This document shows positions 1-10,832 of a stretch of DNA of 64,000 nt, piece after piece. The stretch lies in NCBI RefSeq assembly GCF_000219625.1, contig NC_018215.1, positions 1,116,001-1,180,000 on the forward strand, given 5' to 3'. How positions within the stretch are numbered: the stretch's first letter is position 1; every line of letters begins with the position of its first letter. The DNA comes from Zymoseptoria tritici IPO323. Its lineage: Eukaryota; Ascomycota; Dothideomycetes; Mycosphaerellales; Mycosphaerellaceae. The position numbers were made by a program, and so were the translations under genes. The notes beneath the pieces are model-generated. The model worked only from the letters and a program-made list of their open reading frames with translations, was not told where the DNA came from and searched no databases.

Positions 1-1308
1 CCCTGCGGACCGCCTCGAGTGCTCGCGCGCATCGGAGGGCAAGCCTCCTGCGCTCGCACGTCGGCTCCTTGCTTTTTAACATAGTTGCGTAGGCCTTTGC
101 AACGTATTTAGCATCCAAGTCAAAACAGCGATTCTGCCAGAGTAAATTTGTATATGTCGCCCGCCAAATACGAGAAAGCCTCCCGCCAAATATGAGGTCC
201 CTCTTAAAGAGTCTCGGTGCTCACCAGAGCCATGGCGGCGGCGAGGATAGCAAGGAATTGGAGTAACATTCTCGGTTGTCGAAATGCAAGTCTGTCGGAT
301 TTGTTATCGGGAGGTGGATTCGGATACGAGGTAGCCGGGCATACTTGAGCTTTGCAGCGGTGGTGATGAGCAGGCAAGTAGCGGTCGTATGTCTCAGACG
401 CGAGCGCGGTGAGGTTGCGAGAGATTAGATGAAAGGAAGAGGCGGAGATGCGGAACAGGAACTCCTCTGTTTGAGTACGGATGTGAGGGAGAAATATCGA
501 CAAAGCATGCCAGAAGCCCATCCTCTTCATCCTGGCTGATGAGGACCCCATGATTATGCTCCACACCATACAAGCAACGGTGTTCACTGTCAAAACGCCA
601 ATCGACGCCCTGTTCAAGCAAGAATCGACCGGGTTCCCGAGGTCATGTTGGCGCGGCAATGCTCATGGCGCGGACGCTGAATTCCTGTTTGCACGTGGGC
701 GGCTGAAGTGTAGGGCTTCAATCAAGCTCACCACTACTCTGCCATCCGTCCTTAGGTACTTCAGTCACCCAAGCCGCGGTGGAGCGCCTCACTCCGGTCG
801 TTCGTGGTGCTCCTCTCCTTCTTGATCTTCCTTCTCTTCAAACCTGTTCCGCAGAACTTCTCGTGAGAATTGCTGGCCATTCTCGTCGTCATCGATTCCT
901 CGACTGTCTTTGCTGCTTTTCCTCCTTCATCATGTAGGTCTTCGCTGCAGCCTCTCTCGTCAAACAGTCTCGTTCGTCTCCACGTCAAACAGTCTCATTC
1001 GCCTCCACGTCAAAACGTGTACTGCCCTTCTCCAGCTCGCCTGCTTCTGTCTCCAATTCACCTTCTTTCTTCTTTTCAGACGATGCCATCACCTCCCTCG
1101 TCGAACATTCCCTCTCCTCTCTTTCCCGACGAGCCTTCCTATCCGCACATGACGGCGGCAACCAACCCGACTTCCTCCACTCCGCATTTGGAAAAATCCC
1201 ACTCGCCCAAATCAAGGCGAAAATGTGGAACATGAACATCACGACGACGAACACCAGCGTGGCGAAATCCCAGAACTCAGCGTCCTCGCCCTTGCGAAAG
1301 TGGCGGAT
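1..1308. other. No supported gene (left edge)
   Basis: I see no convincing gene. Short overlapping ORFs occur on both strands without recognisable motifs. One minus-strand ORF at 204-659 (151 codons) has two hydrophobic stretches and could be an exon of a membrane-protein gene, but no start, splice partner or family is recognisable. A 25-bp tandem repeat lies at 958-1017. Confidence 0.4.
958..1017. repeat. 25-bp tandem repeat, about 2.4 copies
   Basis: Two near-identical 25-bp units (958-982 and 983-1007), each starting CGTCAAACAGTCTC, are followed by a partial third unit at 1008. The units differ at two positions (G/A and T/C). Too short to indicate function. Confidence 0.8.
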
Positions 1309-1665
1309 TCAGGTGAGCATGGCTTCGCGATGGCATGGCCACGTGTCCCGCCTCCCGGTAAGCTCTTCCATCTGCGCGCAGGTATTTGGCACGAATTGTG
1401 GGAATAGTGTCAGCTCCGTTCCGTTGGTGTAGGGAATAGGTACACGGAGGCCGGAGTGCATGAGGAAGTTGACGAAGAACGTGATTATGTAGAATATCGT
1501 TGGCTCAGTTCTCAGAAGGATACGTGTGAGGCGCGAGTTCATATCGTTGTAGACAATGAGGATGATTGGGAGGATGATTGAGAGGATGCCGCTGAGTATG
1601 TATTGCCAATTCCAGACTTGGAAGAGGATGTAAGCGGGCCAGGTGGTTAGGAGAGTTGATTGCAT
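1309..1665 (-). CDS. Unidentified multi-TM ORF (possible exon)
   Basis: The frame is open from about 1738 down to 1309. The part from the internal Met at 1665 encodes 118 residues with two strongly hydrophobic segments (residues about 8-39 and 53-68), consistent with membrane helices separated by a short polar loop. I do not recognise the family. Upstream on the same strand, 1738-2471 is open in two frames at once, so the exon structure could not be resolved. It may be part of a longer multi-exon membrane-protein gene, or a relic. What supports coding is the hydrophobic pattern and the continuity of the frame; no motif confirms it. Confidence 0.3.
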   Translation of the reverse strand: MQSTLLTTWPAYILFQVWNWQYILSGILSIILPIILIVYNDMNSRLTRILLRTEPTIFYIITFFVNFLMHSGLRVPIPYTNGTELTLFPQFVPNTCAQMEELTGRRDTWPCHREAMLT

Positions 1666-3028
1666 CTCTGGTATATCGGTGACGGTCCTGATTGAAGAGT
1701 AGTCGTCGGTGGGTCCGAGGCAGCGATGATCGAGTGGTCAACGGCAGATTGAGGAATGTTGGAGTTGTCGGAGTTCGCAAAAATCCGGTAAAGGAGTACA
1801 CATGTGTGAAGGTCGCCTTTTAATGGCAGGCCGAGAATTGACTTTTATCTTGGTATACTTAGGTAGCAGTGCAATGAGCTGTGTGCCATGGTAAGCTTGT
1901 GTAGGACCAATGGCATTGATGATAGTATGACGGCCTGCGTACCATACTGGACCTGATGAGTAAGGTTCCAGATGTACAACCCAGCGATCGAGGGCAGAAG
2001 AGAGCAAACCATGCCGTCGATCAAATGGGCCGACAGCGGGAGTGACCTGGTCCAATGGCCACCGGAATGTTGTGATTGTAAACGAATGGCAAAACATGGT
2101 GGCAGATAGTCGGTAGGCGAATGGATGCAGCAAGCCTTCGACCATTCCACCAGCAGTACAGCAGTGAAAGTCGGGGTCTGTACGAGGCAGTTCGTAGGTC
2201 TGACTTCGGAAGGTGCGGTCTGCGGCAGACTATGGTCGCCCTGTACCCAAGGAAACTTGGTACTCCCGTTTGCGAATCCTGCGGCGATGGATAGAAGGAG
2301 GGCGGAAACAGGTGGTTGATAAGGAGAGTGCACAGCCATCGCCGAATCCACGTTTGCGGAAGCAGTATTCGAAGCCCGAACGCAAACTGGACCTAAGCGA
2401 GTGAGATAGGTTTTGATGGATCCCTGGTATACATGACCCAGGCAAGCGAGCGTCAAGGTTGGAACTCTCAACCTGGCGACGCGTTGCGGCGTTGTCCTGC
2501 TTCATCTAGCTCAAGAAGTTGACCTTCTTGTATTGGCGATTTGGCCGGAAAAATCTTCTCGCTCCCCTCGGTGATCTGCATATAACAAGGAGTCCTGCCC
2601 CGTTAATGTCTTTGGAACTGAGCCTGCTTCCTCTAGAGAAGCGACTGACACATGCGAGCGGACCGACTCGCCAAGATCGACCGGCAGCGCGTTGTTGCCA
2701 GCCAGGTGTGAATGCAACGTCCGGCACCTTCTCGATTCACCAAGATCCACCACAGCGACGAGCTTCTGCCAATCGCGAGCCACTGGCCAGCCACACGCGG
2801 GAGGGCATGCCGACATAGATGCAACCCAGACCTTTGCATGCAGCTCGCCCTCCTCAACGAGTGTGAACGCTCAAGTGTGTTTCCACCGTCCCGCCTTTTG
2901 AGCGCTGCTCTCGAAAACCTGTATATGCCAACGCCATGCCTCGTCTCGTCTTTACAACCCGTCCACCCGTCTTGAGAAACGCCGCGCTATGTCAAATCCC
3001 ACTATCCGTTGTCCTATCTCTTCAATCC
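1666..3028. other. No resolvable gene
   Basis: Several medium ORFs overlap on both strands between 1738 and 2857 with no recognisable domain and no splice pattern that joins them. The minus-strand frame 1845-2471 is the longest (208 codons), but its composition does not look clearly coding. The end of this interval is the 3' flank of CMC1. Confidence 0.4.
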
Positions 3029-3605
3029 TTACTCTTTCCTATCCTTCGGCTTAACCTGCCGCCCTGTCTCCAACGCCTTCAACTCCTCCGTCTTCCTTTC
3101 CTTCCTCCACCACTCCTTCCAAAACTTCTCGTCCTCAGCCCTCTTCCGTTCCTTCTCTTCCCTCTGCCCTTTGCGCTCCTCAATCGTATTAAACCACTCT
3201 TCTCTCGCGGCGTCGTGTTCGGCTTGTGTGGCGTGTTGCAGCATGCAGGCGTTCATGGCTTTTTGGGAGGAGCGGCAGGAGAAGGTGGCGGTGAAGGTGT
3301 GGGCTGTGCAGCAGGATGCGAAGTCTGAGGTCGTAAGGTGTCAGTTGTGGCTGTTGAAGACGAGAACGAGCATGAGAGGATGGGAGGAAGTGCATACCAC
3401 GGACTTCATCTGCACACTTCATCCGGACTCGTTTGAAGTATAACTCTCTGACTTGTGATTCTTGGCTGGCGGAGAGAGGGAGAGGTGATCGTTTCGGATT
3501 AGGTTGTGAAGGCGTCGCTGCGTTTGTGCCAGGAGGTGATAATGTCGTTGACGATTGTGATGCTTGTGTCGGTGGTGATGATGATGAGGCCATTATTGCG
3601 GCCAT
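3029..3605 (-). CDS. CMC1: Cmc1-type COX assembly protein, twin CX9C
   Basis: Two exons (3605-3398, 3324-3029) are separated by a 73-bp intron starting GTATGC and ending CTCAG; the product is 167 aa. Directly visible is a twin CX9C pair: one C-x9-C in the segment KCADEVRDFASCC, built across the splice junction, and a second in SCRSSQKAMNAC. A charged Lys/Glu-rich C-terminal helix follows. This is the Cmc1 family: small intermembrane-space proteins oxidised by the Mia40 relay that deliver copper or stabilise Cox1 during cytochrome c oxidase assembly. I start at MAAIM (3605). The frame is open further upstream to 3821, but that part lacks family character. The Ser/Pro/Thr-rich N-terminal stretch of about 45 residues is longer than in yeast Cmc1. 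Confidence 0.88.
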
Positions 3606-4045
3606 TGACTTTTGGTCGTGGACAAGGCGGGCGGTGTTCGTGAAGCTGTCCCGGGCGATGAGTACTGCGAGATGTCTGCGGTCCGTGAATGAGGTGTCAA
3701 GGCGTAGAGTTGCGTTTGAACTTTCGGAGAGCTTGGAGATGGAGGTGTCGTCGATTGGGATTTGGGGGCCAGAAATCGCTCTGCGCTTGAGTGCCGATGA
3801 GGGTCTGGACTTCTCTTTCATCGAGCATTCGCAATAAAATGTCCAGCGCGCACATCAAACAACACCGGAAGCTATGAATATGTCCGTTGCGCGCAGACCA
3901 CATCGATCATGGCTATTGACAATGTACGGACAACACGCTCAGCGGAACGCTAAGAAAGACAAGCAAAGCATTGACAACACATATTCTACAACAACCCCCC
4001 AATCCCTCCCATTCCAATCTTCTGTTCCAGTTCTCGTCCAGCAAC
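3606..4045. other. Intergenic between CMC1 and the PPxY protein gene
   Basis: It holds the likely CMC1 promoter and 5' leader, and the 3' flank of the upstream minus-strand gene. No other gene is visible. Confidence 0.5.
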
Positions 4046-5538
4046 CTACATTGCCCTCCCCATCTCCACCATCTCCTCCTTCACAGCTTCAACCCTCCCC
4101 TCTGATCCTCCGGCTGCACGAGGCGGACTCTCCCTCGTCCGATAGCTAGGCGGCCCTCTACTCATCCACCCTCCCTCCCCAATCGCCTCTGCATACGTCG
4201 GACTAGGCAACCTCTCCTCTTCAATTCCCGCATCAAGTCTAGATCCCGTCGGCGAAGGCGCCCAATGAAGCAAATCTGGGTCGGCACGAACGGAGGTACG
4301 GTAGTGGCCATATGCTGGTGGAGGAGGAGGAGCTAGGATGTTCTTGTCTGCGAGCTGATTTGATGGAGCAGGAACAGTGGGTAGATGTGTTGGCGGGAGG
4401 ATGTCGTTTTCGTGGAGGTCAGATGAGGACGAGAGTGTGTGCACCTGAATCGGCGCCGGCGGGATGAAATGTCGTCCTGAAGTATTTCGGACTCTGACGG
4501 GGATGTTGATACAGGATCTTGATTCGATATGTCCACTTTCGGTAGCGATGGCGTTGCGAGAAATGCTACTCGATGGGTTCCCTCGAGGATGGGAATGAGA
4601 GTGACCAGGTCGATGACGCCGGAAAGCGTGGCCGGAGATGTCGCTTCTGGAGACGAGATCGAAGCTTGGTCTGGAGGTGGCGCGTCGCTTGCGGGTGCCG
4701 ATGCAGAGCCGTAGAGCGGTGTGGGCGAAGAGGATGACGGCGAGAATAATACCAAGAACGAAGAGGACGTGGAAGGTCGTCGTTATTCCGGTGGCTGTTG
4801 TGGCGATTGAGATGTCTACGAATGTTAGCAATGTTGCTCGCGCTGATATCGTTTTGGGGCCGCGTATGACCGAGAATGGACCGACTTACAAGTGGCAACG
4901 AGCGCTCCCAAAAGCAGGGCCGCAAGTACGCAAAGCAGGACTCTCGAACACGCCGCCTTCTTCGCTGTCCGCCTGCCACGATGGCTTTGCTTCTGCGATC
5001 TCCTCGACCCACTTCCCGAACGCTGCTGCTGGTGAGCCTTCTGCTGGGAAAGAGATTCCACGGACAGGTCGCTGAGATCAGGGTGATTCAGCGCTGCCAC
5101 TGCTCGTCCATTGAAGAGGGTCGATTGATAATGAGTAGATCCATTTGCCTGGCCAGCGGTTTGGTATGTAGCCGCGGGAGGCGGGATCTCGAGCGGACTG
5201 CTTGTGTAATGCGTCGGCGTAGAGACTGAACTCAACGGACCTGGCTGAATTTGAGCGGGTGGAGAGGTCGGTATGACAATCGGGGAGAAAGCTCCAGGTC
5301 GATTGCGTCCGGTCACTGGCCGAGCGGGCGTGGTCGGCGAACTGGCAACCGACCCAAAGACGGAAGTTCGCAGAAGGTTCCGGACGTTGTCTTGAACGCG
5401 AGAGAGGCGCGAGGGTCGTTCGTCTTGAATGATGCCGGCTTCTAGGGCGCTCGTGTCCGGAAGTGGAGAGGTGGGCATGGCGGCCAGTGTGGTGACGGAG
5501 TCCTTGTTGTGGTGGAAGAGAGGGAAAACTGTGACCAT
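4046..5538 (-). CDS. Conserved fungal two-TM protein with PPxY motifs
   Basis: Two exons (5538-4890, 4815-4046) flank a 74-bp GTAAGT...TAG intron, giving 472 aa. The N-terminal about 200 residues are Ser/Pro-rich and polar. A basic stretch (RRSQKQSHRGRRTAKKAA) precedes a first hydrophobic helix ending near the splice site. A second helix starts about 10 residues after the junction, and a long cytosolic-type Ser/Pro-rich tail follows. The tail carries PPAY and PPSY (both fit PPxY) plus SPTYAEA. PPxY motifs are the known binding sites for WW domains of Rsp5/Nedd4 ubiquitin ligases, so a role as an adaptor or turnover substrate is a reasonable inference. I do not know its function. Start chosen at MVTVF (5538); MPTSP at 5478 is an alternative. 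Confidence 0.75.
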
Positions 5539-6684
5539 TGCCGGAGAGTGCAGCAAATGAGAAGAAGAGAATATGTACAGCAACGGAAGTAACCAATGTC
5601 GGCGGAAACGGACGCTCTTCCCTCGCACTAAATCTCCTCGTGCATGCCACCGACGCGTGAAAGAAAGGAAAGAAGGAAGGAAGGAGCTGAACGGAAATGA
5701 AGTGTCCAAGTGAACAAGACGCAAGGAAATGCCGGAGGTCATATCAATCGACATGTTCCATCCGGCAAGTGACTTCCACCTTGCCTACAGTACCTGTCGC
5801 ATACTCGCAGCCAGCCGAAGCCTCGCCCTCCATCTGTCGCACAACCTCGACATGCCATCCGTCGAGCCATGCATCCTAGACTCAGCATACGTCCACTCCG
5901 TCCTCAAACATCTGCTTCAGCATCTAGCCAAGGAGAAGTATCAGTGGCCATGTTTCATCTGCATTGTGTAGATTTGCAGCAACTCTCGCAGCGAAAGAAT
6001 TCCGTCCACCTATGCTGATATTCAAATCTGAAACGCCTTTCACCGAACTGCAGATTCGACGCTACTATCCGCGCTAGCGTCCCTCCGATTACTTCTCAGC
6101 CAATCATTCGCGCTGGGCACGGTTGATGTGAGAGAAGATGTGGGAGTACAAGAATCAGACGAGGAAACCATTGGTAGGAGAACCATCTGACAAGTTATCG
6201 GGGAACGGAGATCTGGAAGGTGATTGGGGAAGTTTCAGATATTGCCTCCTTCTCCGAGCCACGTGACGTCGATTACCAGTGTCGACCTCACTTCTATTAC
6301 CTTAGCTTCCATCCACCTACCTTCCTGCACACATGGAGTGAGGTAGGGAGGTATGTATTCAATGTACATAGTGCTGGTATCTCGAATATGTCTGGAACAA
6401 CGGCGACGGTGGGCATGTCCGATTGCTGCCATGTGGTTGACCGGGTTGGTTGGGTTGGAAAGTATCGGAGCAGAGCGTGCAAGCTTGCGTCCAGATGTTG
6501 AACCACTTCCACTGCAAGTGGGTAAGTCCCTGCTTCAAGGAGTAGCGAGACCGCTTCCTCGCAAACGTGGCGCGGAGCGCCATTTGCTGAGCCTCTTCGT
6601 TTACTGCAATGCTTTTCGCTGGCCAACGGATCCTCGCATCGGGTAAGATTTCGAGTCGTCAACAGATTTTCCGTTTCACCACAT
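5539..6684. other. No gene seen
   Basis: The right end is the 3' flank of the snRNP gene and the left end the promoter of the two-TM gene. A few ORFs of 60-140 codons overlap on opposite strands around 5.7-6.7 kb with no motif I recognise. Confidence 0.5.
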
Positions 6685-7853
6685 CTACCGCGGCAGCTCT
6701 CCCAGCAACAACGACCGATCCGTACTAGCACTCAGCACCATCGACCCATCCGGTGATATCCTCACATCATTCACCGTCCCCTTATGCCCAGGCAACTTAT
6801 GTAGCATCTTGCCCGTCTTACTCTCCCAAACCGTCGCGCTTCCATCTCCACCTCCCGCAGCTATCCTCTTCCCCTCCGCGTCCCAACTCGCCCTTACCAA
6901 ATTCTTCTCCAACCCCACATTCGCTCCATCAAACACCCTCACCCCTCGCTCCTTCGGCGCAAACGGCCGCACATCCCACGTCCGCACCGTCGAGTCGAGG
7001 GCGTAACTCAACAATTCTTGACCGTCGGGCGACACGGCGAGGGAAGTGATGGTGTCCACGTGCCCGGTCAAGGTATATTGGACTTTCTTCATCCGCAGAT
7101 CCCACACTTGGATGTCGTTGTCTATACTTCCCGAGTAGCACTCGTTCCCTGCTTCTGACAGCGCGATTGCGGTCACCGGGTATTGCGTCTCGATGTATTC
7201 AATCGCGGCTTTGGCGCGAGGGTCCCAGATTGATATACTTCCGTCGTCGCTTCCGCTGACGAGAAACTCCTCGCCGCGACGGGACACGTCGAGGCAGTTG
7301 ATCACCTCTTCATGTCCGACGTGTTTCCGTATCCGCTCGCCTGTTTCCACGTTGAAGGATGCGACTGTTTTATCGGCGGAGGCGGAATAGATGACTTGAC
7401 TGTCGCGCGACCAGTGCAGGTCGAGGATGGCGGATTTGTGGCCTGAGAGGAGGCCGTAGTTGGCGCAGTCACCGGTTGTGTTCCAGAGAAGGATCGACCG
7501 GTCCATGCTACCGGAGGCGATATGTGCACCGTCCGGGGAGAAGCGGCCGCAGAAGACTTCGGCCGTGTGCCCTGTGAGTTGCATGACGGGAGATTGTAGG
7601 TTAGATGCATTAGAGTAGGACTGTTGGTTGTGGTATGGTTAGTCTTCATGTTCCCTTCTTCATAATGCTGCTTTAGCTCTGCTCCCTCGCGACAGAGATG
7701 GAGTATTCTGCTTACCCCTTGTATGAGTGCGCTGCTGCCGCCATTGGTCCTTGTCAATGCGCCGCCATTGAGGTCTGCATCTGATTTCTGTCTCTTGACC
7801 ATTTGTGTGCTCCCTCCAAAGGACGAAGACGCCGCTCGCTTTTCGCCGGACAT
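6685..7853 (-). CDS. U5 snRNP 40-kDa WD40 protein (SNRNP40/Cwf17-like)
   Basis: Two exons (7853-7696, 7600-6685) with a 95-bp GTAAGC...CAACAG intron encode 357 aa. Exon 1 gives a low-complexity leader; the protein is then almost entirely WD40 repeats beginning at MQLTGHTAEVF. Seven repeats can be traced by their GH...W-D/N pattern (for example GSMDRSILLWN, GSIDNDIQVWDL, SYALDSTVRTWDV), with a terminal SASTDRSLLL. Length and repeat order match the U5 snRNP 40K protein of the spliceosome (human SNRNP40, S. pombe Spf38/Cwf17), a scaffold bound to Prp8 and Brr2. Assignment within the WD40 superfamily rests on overall sequence character, so it is good but not absolute. It is divergent from BET3 across about 350 bp. 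Confidence 0.85.
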
Positions 7854-8202
7854 TGTGGGAGTAGATTCGAGTAGTCGGATTGGGATTCGTGTGGTTCGGC
7901 GTCCAGGATGTCTCCGTTTCTGTGCTCAATGCGATGTGGTCGAGGTGTTTCTCCAATTCTTCCCAAGCTTGAACTTTGAAGAGAGCTCCACCAAAAATCC
8001 GCGGCCCGCAGTCGCGCATCGCATCGTGCGTTGAACTCCACCAAAGCAAGGACGTTGATCGCACTCCACTTCTTTGCTCTTCCTCAGACCACAAGAACAT
8101 CACCGCCACCTCGATTATCCCGCAAGTCAGGTCATCAGCAGAAGGCATGAGGTGAAGTCGACACCATCCGCGTCTTCAATCCCGAAGCGCTGAACCCTCA
8201 TC
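7854..8202. promoter_or_regulatory. Divergent promoter, U5-40K / BET3
   Basis: This is 349 bp between two divergent start codons (7853 minus, 8203 plus). It must hold both promoters unless one extends into coding DNA. I recognise no specific factor site with confidence. Confidence 0.5.
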
Positions 8203-8948
8203 ATGACTTCCAAGGCAGCCCGTCTGGGTGAAGAGTGAGAGCTCCTCCCACCACTTGCTCGCTCAAGTCCACAGCTAATCAGTCCACCTCCAAGAGTATG
8301 GAAAACCCGCGTCGAGAAAATCTCCTCCGAAGTCGTCACCCTCACCTACGGCACCATCGTCGCCCAACTCTGCCGCGACCTCCTCCTCCCCACCTCCTCC
8401 ACACAAACCGACTACGCCGCCGTGAACGCCGAACTCGACCGCATGGGCTACAACATGGGACTCCGCCTCATCGAGGACTTCCTCGCCAAGTCCAACACCG
8501 GAGCATGCGCGAATTTGAGGGACACGGCAGAGATGATTGCGAAGGTCGGGTTCAAGATCTTCTTGAATATCACGCCGACGGTCACGGGTTGGACGCAGGA
8601 TGGGAAGGGATTTGGACTTGTGTTTGAGGAGAATCCGTTGGGGGATTTTGTGGAGTTGCCGGACGATGGGAGGGCGCAGGGGGAGTTGTGGTATAGTAAT
8701 GTGCTGTGTGGGGTTGTGAGGGGTTGTTTGGAGATGGTGAGTTTGCTTGCAATGGTATATTCCGGGAATGGACTGGAAGGAGAGGGTCTCGGGAGTCGTG
8801 AGGATGTTGTGCTGACGATGATGGACAGATTCAAATGCAGGTCGAGGCGAAGTTTGTGAGTGATGTGTTGAGAGGAGATGATACGACGGAGATGAGGATC
8901 ACGTTGTTACGATACATCGAGGATGAGATGCCGCCGGACGATGAGTGA
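8203..8948 (+). CDS. BET3: TRAPP complex subunit Bet3
   Basis: Three exons (8203-8234, 8295-8736, 8829-8948) with introns of 60 and 92 bp give 197 aa, the usual Bet3 length. The product starts [20 protein letters not shown] and continues through the Bet3 core ([33 protein letters not shown], and [10 protein letters not shown]). The single Cys in NTGACANL is at about the position of the palmitoylated Cys of Bet3. Bet3 is the central subunit of TRAPP, the guanine nucleotide exchange factor for Ypt1/Rab1 in ER-to-Golgi and endosomal traffic. Exon 1 is only 32 nt; its donor GTGAGA and the acceptor CCAAG give the only in-frame join to the conserved VWKTR block. Confidence 0.93.
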
Positions 8949-10832
8949 TAGGGAAATATGCTCTACAGCAACGACGAATTCGACGGCCTTGGAAACATTC
9001 TCGTCAGTTGGCTGCATCGATTCCGCCGATCAAAGGCCACATCGATACTGGGTTGCTTCAAGGCGTTGCGGAAGAGCTAAGGAGCATCACGATCATGGCC
9101 GGCCTCCATCACTGTCCACATGAGCTCTCAGTGCCGAATGGAGCACATTAGTCCACGAACTTCAAATGCTCTGGAAAGTCGGTCGATCATTCCTGGTGCC
9201 GAGTCGAGAATGATTTCTTACCTCAAGCGCGATGCTTCAGAACATTTGAGCATGCGAAAACAAAGTCCATCAACACTTGTCACCAAGCACCGGGCGGCGC
9301 AAGAGAGCATGTTTTGATGGTGGGACAGATAGTCAGGCACAAAGATGTCGGCATGACTCGACTTGACACGAACGATGCCGGAAGCTGGGGTGACAAGTAA
9401 CGGTGTACCTCGAATGAAGATGGCGATCACCGCGAAGGAGCAGGACTTGTGGTGATGTTTGCGAAGACACACTTAGAAGTCATTCACGTTGATGAGCAGA
9501 TAGTCGAGCCTAGGAGAAGTCGGCGAACTACAAAAGCATAGCTTGTCCATGCATGAAATAAACCTTCGCGGCACATGGTTCTTAAGCTCCGAGCCAACCT
9601 GAAGCAAGCAAAGCACATTGACGGACCCACGCCACTGATCGAACTCGTCCAACACGACAGAATAATTACAATGACAAGACGGGAGCGTAACACGCACTTC
9701 GGACTTAGCAACCTATCAGCATCCCGGCTGGCGATCATGTGGTCGATGTAGGAGCGGTCTGTCGGTGCCAAGCTTCTGGCCAGCTCACACGGCAGTATAA
9801 CGTGAGGTAAGGCTGAAGCTTTCCAACCTGGGGAGGCGGTGTCGGGGTTTGAAGGAGTGCGGATGAGGATAGGAGAGCATGAATATCATAATACTACATC
9901 GAATACTAAGGTAGACTGTGCACTGAGAGAGAGGCGAGAGAAGCGGCGGTACGTATCATTGGATACCTTACGACCATTATCGTTGATGTAGGAGTACGGT
10001 ACGGGGCCTATTGAATTTCCAGGTTGTTGTATCGGCCGATAGAATACCAGATGGGAGAGGACACGCCGTGGGATTATTGAGCATCTCTGGCGATAGGCCA
10101 TCCCTGATGAGTAATTTCGATGGTGCATAGTCATCAACATTGACCCATACCAATATACACACTCCTCACATTGACGACGACGCGCGAATGGTTGACGTGA
10201 AGGAAATTGTCGACAATCTCATCATTTTCTCCGTCCGAAGTTCGAGGTGCAGAGCCGCCCCCAGCCCAGGTGATTTTCGAACCCGACGCTAAAACCCGCC
10301 CGCTCTTTGGGTGCTGCACCGTCCGACTGCTCTCGCGGAAGATCCTCCACCATCACCTCACCTTCTCACTACCCGACCGACCACTGCTGCTCCCGGCGCT
10401 GATCCAGAGTCGCAGAAGAGGGCACTTCAACTTCTCTTTATTCCATATTCACTTACTCCTCCCTCGATACCACGACCTCCTTCACGCTCACGCTGCACAA
10501 CGCGACCGAGTCTGGCCGTCCCATCCAAGCCGACCGACCGACCGGCGAGAGTTTCATCACCGCCGTGTCCCAACCACCAACCTCTTTCTCCTGCACCAGC
10601 ACCGCCGACGGCACTCTCAGCGCACCGCCGCACCACGCCAGCGTACTCCTTCGCGAACATTTCGTACAATACACGCTCCGCGACACCACCCACCTTCACC
10701 TCATCTTTGCGCGACCGAGTCCACTTTCGCGTCCGCCCCGCCTCTTACACCCCTACAAGTGGTTGCGCTACGTAGCGCAACCCGGGACACGTCTCGACTC
10801 CCACTGTACATCATTCAAGACTCCCCCGCAGC
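8949..10832. other. 1.9 kb without a recognisable gene; long leader of the LisH gene
   Basis: Between about 8.95 and 10.2 kb only short motif-free ORFs occur. From about 10.2 kb to 10,832 the plus strand is strikingly C- and pyrimidine-rich, with runs of CCACC, CTCC and CGACC. This is the typical look of the promoter and long 5' leader of a fungal regulatory gene, here the SomA-like gene. All three plus frames are largely open there, which reflects composition rather than coding. Confidence 0.5.

Noticed and set aside
2936..3443. Plus-strand ORFs opposite CMC1
   Set aside because: They lie antisense to a well-supported twin-CX9C gene and show only Leu/Pro/Ser bias.
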